Shown piece by piece: positions 59,412 through 64,000 of a stretch of DNA of 64,000 nt (position 1 is the first letter of the stretch; each line of letters starts with the position of its first letter). The DNA comes from Isoetes taiwanensis (taxonomy: Eukaryota > Streptophyta > Lycopodiopsida > Isoetales > Isoetaceae). The stretch covers positions 4,622,001-4,686,000 of the forward strand of contig JAJEKV010000073.1 in the NCBI GenBank assembly GCA_021234155.1, written 5' to 3'. Below the pieces are notes generated by a model. That model saw only the letters and a list, made by a program, of their open reading frames with translations. It searched no databases and was not told the origin of the DNA. A program made the translations under genes and the position numbers.

Positions 59412-60860
59412 GTAGTGAAGCCAATTGAACTTGTTTGGCATGTAAAGTGAATTCAAAAACGGAGAATAACACAATTTCACGCATAATATTTATCTCTTTT
59501 GCTATTGTGTTGAGTTTTTGGCATTACCTGCAATGAAGTATGAATGCATGTAAGGAGAACGTGCGTAAAAAACTTATATTAGCAACGGGGCAATCCAAAT
59601 CTCCAAAGTGATGCATATGTTTGTACAATCATGACACTGCAATTGCAACTGTCTGGAAGAATCCAATGCAGCATTCAATCATGCTCCCAATGCAACATTC
59701 AATCATTTTTACCCAACAAATAATGAAATTACTTACTCAACTTGAGGGTATACACGATGAAACTCTAAGCATGACGCCCTTTTCAGGTTGCAAGAAAGTG
59801 CAACTAAGAAATGATGAGATAAAGAATACCTGGATGAAAGTCTCCAAAAGACATCATGGCACAAATGATGAGATAAAGAATATAGATGAAAGTCTATAAA
59901 GACATCATGGCACTCATACAACATTCGCCATTAAAAAGGAACCATAATACGGGCTTTGAAGATCCCGATTTGCATCAACACCCCATACAAATTAGAGAAA
60001 TTGTATGAGAACATCCAAACTCGCATTGGATTGTTCCTTCCAATACCAAATTAGTATTGCATTAACCTCACCCAGTATAGGTATCAACGACATTATCTTT
60101 GACAGATTCGCCAAGCACATCCTAAGGAAAAAGAATGTAGAGGCCAACTATGACAACATAACAAAAAACAAGGAATACAACACCTTCCATATTGTACATC
60201 GATTTTATATTTTTCATATGCTGAACTATTCAAAATGCTAGACCGCTCAACATAACACAAAGATAATTTTGATCTCAATCTCAAATCCTATTTTAATTAC
60301 TATAAACACACCAAAACTAAAAGTAAAGAAAAAGAAAAATAACAAAAATATTTACATGTCAAAAACAACTATAACACAACTAACAATGCCGCAAGATAAA
60401 TTAAAACCTACGATAAAGAGATTTTGCCGCTTAACGAAAATAAAAACAACAAGAAAAGCCGTGAGGGACAAACAACAAACCTATTAATCAAGTACAAATG
60501 GCACAAATCAAAATCAAATCTTAAATGGCAGCAGTGTACATCAACAAGCACAAAGCATAAAAAACTTCCACATCGACCTCTTTAGAAGAGACCAAATGCA
60601 AGAAAAAAAAGCAAATGAAATTCAAAGACATTATATAGACCTTTATAACACAAAACTAAAGACAAAGACAGCCTACAACAACCCTTATATCCTCGGTCCT
60701 TCCAAAACTAGAAAACACCGGTACCTTTTTAAACGAGAGGGTTAGGCTTCCAAATGGTTTGAAAATGTAAAAACAATTGAATTATCTTTTGGTATCCAAT
60801 CACCTTTGTCCTAATTATCTTATGCCTTTCTTTTCTAATGATTCCGGGCGCGTGGCTTTT
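59412..60860. other. AT-rich intergenic DNA with small tandem duplications
   Basis: Two units of about 53 bases (AATGATGAGATAAAGAATA to CATCATGGCAC) lie at 59809-59861 and 59863-59913. AATGCA.CATTCAATCAT is repeated at about 59667 and 59692. No gene is recognised. Confidence 0.6.
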
Positions 60861-60867
60861 TTTTGCT

Positions 60868-60890
60868 AGTTTTTTTTTTTTTTTTTTTTG
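60868..60890. repeat. long T homopolymer
   Basis: A run of more than 20 T bases. It could be the poly(A) tail of an old minus-strand retroposed sequence to its right, but no such element was recognised. Confidence 0.6.
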
Positions 60891-61310
60891 GTGATGTCTT
60901 TGAAGAGAGCAGCGAGGAAAGGAAGGGTCTTGTTTGGCATGTGCCTCCTTCTCCGAAGTTCTTTTTGAAAATCGGTCCCTTTTCTGGAGAGCCTCAGATC
61001 GAGGGCATGCTACCGGGTGCTTCTCTCTTTGGTCGATTGAGTGCTATAGATGTCGGCAGACTCTGGATTTGTCTCTGGCAAGATGTGCCCTCAAGTTTTT
61101 GAGGATGCCCTTGTGGTGTTTGGTATGAGTTGTGGCCATGGAGCGTGCAGCTAATGTTGATCACTTGGTAATCGCAAGGCAGGATTTAGGAGTCACCAAG
61201 AGTCCCGGCCATGAGTGATGCTATAAAAAGGATTTCATTGGGCTTAAAAGCCATCGGGTGTGATTCGTATTTAAAGCCCTTAAAAACAGCCGCCTTCATT
61301 GTTTGAAGGC

Positions 61311-61859
61311 ATGATTGGGCATCGTATGAAGGGATGTTGGGAAAGTCCATTATGTTTGTCATTCCATAATGTCAAGAAAGCTGCTATTGAGAAAGGAAAA
61401 AGACCTCTATTTGAGATGGGGAGCTGGTGGGATCATCCTTCAAACACGGCTCATATCAATGAGAGCATCGCTGCCCGAAAACCGAGAGTGTTGCTAAATC
61501 CTAGCCCACGTGATGCTATCTCGGCCAGCTTTGTGCCCGTGGAAAGGAATGGGCCCGGGCGCAGGCTATTGGGATGTGTTATTCTCGCTGATGAGGAAGA
61601 CAATAATTTTGAGGATATACATGATGCTTCTTACAAAGGCATATATAGCCTGATGTCGGATGAGTCTGGTGTAGATTATAACCCCTGCGGCACAAGGGTG
61701 ATTGTAACATGGTTGTTGGTTGATAAGCTTGCTTGGGTGTTGATTGTACAGTTCACTTTTATTGTTTCTATGTATTTGTTTGCTGTACGCTTGCAGAATA
61801 ATGGATACCGATCCGAACCGCTTGTTGGTGTGGACGAGCCGCTTGTGTCCTTGCCGTAG
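61311..61859 (+). CDS. 182-residue open reading frame, unidentified, one membrane-like segment
   Basis: This is the longest uninterrupted ATG-initiated frame in the right half of the window. The N-terminal part is basic (HNVKKAAIEKGKRPLFEMG). The middle holds a Pro/Arg segment and an acidic segment (ADEEDNNFEDIHDASYKG). Near residues 144-165 a hydrophobic stretch (LAWVLIVQFTFIVSMYLFAV) could span a membrane. No family is recognised. Frames just upstream (60.9-61.1 kb) look partly coding too. A decayed transposon protein or a chance frame are both possible. Confidence 0.3.
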   Translation: MIGHRMKGCWESPLCLSFHNVKKAAIEKGKRPLFEMGSWWDHPSNTAHINESIAARKPRVLLNPSPRDAISASFVPVERNGPGRRLLGCVILADEEDNNFEDIHDASYKGIYSLMSDESGVDYNPCGTRVIVTWLLVDKLAWVLIVQFTFIVSMYLFAVRLQNNGYRSEPLVGVDEPLVSLP

Positions 61860-61889
61860 TCTTTCATTTCATCCGGCCATAGATGCATC

Positions 61890-64000
61890 CCATCCCGACT
61901 GCTGTGTATTCAGCTGGAACCAGAGGCAGCATTCTCCGCTCCAGACTGTTACCAATGTGCCCATGGGCAATTGAAAGATAGGACGCGTGATCACCCTGTA
62001 TGCTTTAGCGCAGTTTAGGGGCATTCTATATGTTCATTGGATGAAGGCTATACTGTTGTGGAGTGGCAGCACTGAGTGTGCCGCTCGAATTCGCACACAT
62101 TGTAAGCCTTACATGATTTGCAAGGGCATTGCTTGTCTGTGAGACACAATTAGATGTGACAAGGTATGCCCAGAAGTGGTTTCATGGCACAGAAACTAGT
62201 TCATATATGTTTTGTGTTTATGTGTTGTTAGTTTCCGTTATTTGTATGTAAGGTTAAAAAGAATGGGAGGCTGATATGGATTTGTGTTGTAGTGCTTGCA
62301 AGGAGCAACTTGAAGGGTTTGGGAGCTCTACCCTTCCTTTCGCCTGGCTGAGCATCCTCATCATTGCAAAGCTCTTGTTTCGGCGACATTGTGCTAATTG
62401 TGGAGGCCGGTTATGGGAATGCTTTTTTGTTACACGATTGTGATTAAACTGAAAATTGGATTAGGATCATTGTGGAGGTCACTCATTTAAGTGTCTAAGC
62501 AACAGGACCAACTTGTTCTGATGTGTTAGTGGGCTTCGCCCCTAGGAATAGCGCAGTATATCCCTTTATGGAATGCATGCTATGCTTGGATGAGCATGGG
62601 ACGACTGGGGTTCAACTCCTCGTGCTCATTGTGGTTCATGGCCATTTATGGTGGTCGCTAGTAGTCTATAGTCAAGATATAGAAACCATGGATAAGGGTG
62701 ACTTGCATTGAAGGTCCAAATTTCATGAGGTGGGAACATCATGCAATATGCCCATATATAATACATCACATAAAGTCCTCCGTGGAGACCAAACCGCAAA
62801 GACAAATCAAATGGCCAAGATATTACTCATAAAAAGGTGCCATCCACGGCAGAAAATGCATGCAAACTTGAATAAATCAATAAGACATCCAAAGCAAAGA
62901 TGCCCTGAATAAACGTCCATTTCTCCTTCAATGGCAATATAATCCTAAGAGTTTTGCAAATGTATGTAACTTTGTACCCTCTTTGATAATTCCATTAATA
63001 TTAGCTGCGACTCTTTTTTTGCATTATAAGTAAACTCTATATGGATCAGAACACCCGCTCCCTCTACGAAAATTACCAATCAACTCAAGAGGTTTATAAT
63101 GTGATGCCCTCCTCCTAATATTTTATGGCTAGCCATCTTGCTGTCAGGCTTTTTGTTATTCCACTGTTGAACACTACTACATGTGTGTTTGGCAATGCCT
63201 ATCTTGCTTCTTTTGTTATTCACTGTTGAACACCACTACATGTGTGTTTGGCAAATGCTCATCTTGCATTCCACCATGTATCCTCAACCTATCGGATTTT
63301 GTATGACTATAAATTCAATATGGGATGCAAATGGTTTGTGTTCGAATCATCCGCAGTTTTAAGGTCCGACAGAGAATCAAATTGCAAATTTTTAAAATCG
63401 GGCTTTTTGTCTAATCGGGGTATTGACCTTAGATCAGAATCGCTTTTTCAAAAAGCAAACATGCAAATCACAGCAGGAGGTTGGTTTCAAGCATGAAATC
63501 TTCAATGAATTCCTTCCAGATTGAGGGTTTGGGCCTCCAAACGACCTTTCCCCATCATCATGTTATTCAAGGCTAAGTGATGCTTTGCTGAAACAACAAG
63601 AAGAATCCTGGGATTTGTAGTCCGCTTCCGCGCCGAAAAGGGAGGGACGCCCCCAAAACAAAAGGGTATTTGATAATTTTGTAAATACAGTGGGTAATTT
63701 GGTAATTATATTAAGATTATAAAAGTAATTTTTAGAATTTTCCCTTGTTAAATGTCCATGGGGTCCAAGCATACTATGAATGGTGGATAATGCGACAAAT
63801 ATATATATTGCAAAGTCTTATCAATTACTGTGGTCACAATAAACAGCATGAAAATATGAAGGTATGTAATTGACAAGTTGGCTTGAGATATGAAGGCATG
63901 GTACTGATAAGTTATTTTAGGCCGCTCCTGCCCCGCTCCACCCGTGAGCTTCTAGGGTACGCATGAAGGGAATGTATTGGCAAGCTTTTTACCTGTAATA
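61890..64000. other. intergenic DNA with a 65-bp tandem duplication
   Basis: Two copies of a unit around CACTGTTGAACACTACTACA and ATGTGTGTTTGGCAA lie at about 63135-63199 and 63200-63270. No gene or conserved motif was recognised in the rest. Confidence 0.6.

Noticed and set aside
58832-59428. 198-codon plus-strand Pro-rich frame
   Set aside because: It is antisense to the L1 5' region and results from GC-rich, stop-poor sequence.
1-64000. CRISPR arrays, bacterial operons, plastid or mitochondrial inserts
   Set aside because: No regularly spaced identical repeats with unique spacers, no clustered prokaryotic genes, and no organellar gene sequences were recognised.

Overview
The window is nuclear DNA from a land plant. 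It holds interrupted plant genes (a double B-box protein, a hypoxanthine-guanine phosphoribosyltransferase, a GW2/DA2-type RING ligase exon and a CRINKLY4-like kinase relic) with GT-AG introns. These sit in a gene-poor, repeat-rich background of mostly AT-rich sequence. Diverged non-LTR elements, scattered satellites and very little intact coding sequence would fit a large genome such as a fern, lycophyte or gymnosperm. That placement is inference; nothing in the sequence fixes the species.

Layout. 0-5 kb: AT-rich sequence with a pentatricopeptide-repeat relic. 5.6-7.2 kb: a Copia reverse transcriptase remnant, then a CRINKLY4-like kinase relic (minus) split by a 5'-truncated LINE with its own target-site duplication. 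7.5-9.5 kb: integrase-like and unidentified decayed reading frames (minus). 12.7-14.9 kb: a miniature LTR-type structure with a Met-tRNA primer site, a 524-bp long-inverted-repeat element and a 57-bp minisatellite. 15.85-16.05 kb: first coding exon of a GW2/DA2-like gene (minus). 17.8-19.55 kb: a decayed non-LTR reverse transcriptase with a (TTCTA)n tail. 21.9-29.2 kb: a T-rich, non-coding repeat carrying two copies of a TATA-containing block. 30-31 kb: a LINE 3' end. 33.7-34.7 kb: the B-box gene (plus). 39.1-39.4 kb: a SINE. 44.2-45.6 kb: the HGPRT gene (minus) with a fold-back element just upstream. 46.7-47.0 kb: a second (TTCTA)n LINE with a 22-bp target duplication. 47.3-49.4 kb: two adjacent tandem arrays. 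53.45-59.41 kb: a GC-rich, structurally complete but coding-dead L1 element (minus) with perfect 21-bp target duplications. The last 4.6 kb holds small duplications and one unidentified 182-residue ORF.

The genes do not form a pathway. BBX (light or hormone transcriptional regulation), HGPRT (purine salvage) and GW2/DA2 (ubiquitination) are independent loci separated by transposons. The two best-conserved genes each carry one single-base deletion that fits a shortened C or G run. This makes consensus errors in the assembly as likely as real pseudogenisation. No operon-like or clearly new biochemical system is visible. The most unusual structures are repeat-based: the strand-skewed 22-28 kb element, the LINE 3' hairpin/pentanucleotide family, and an array dense in TTCTAGAA palindromes.
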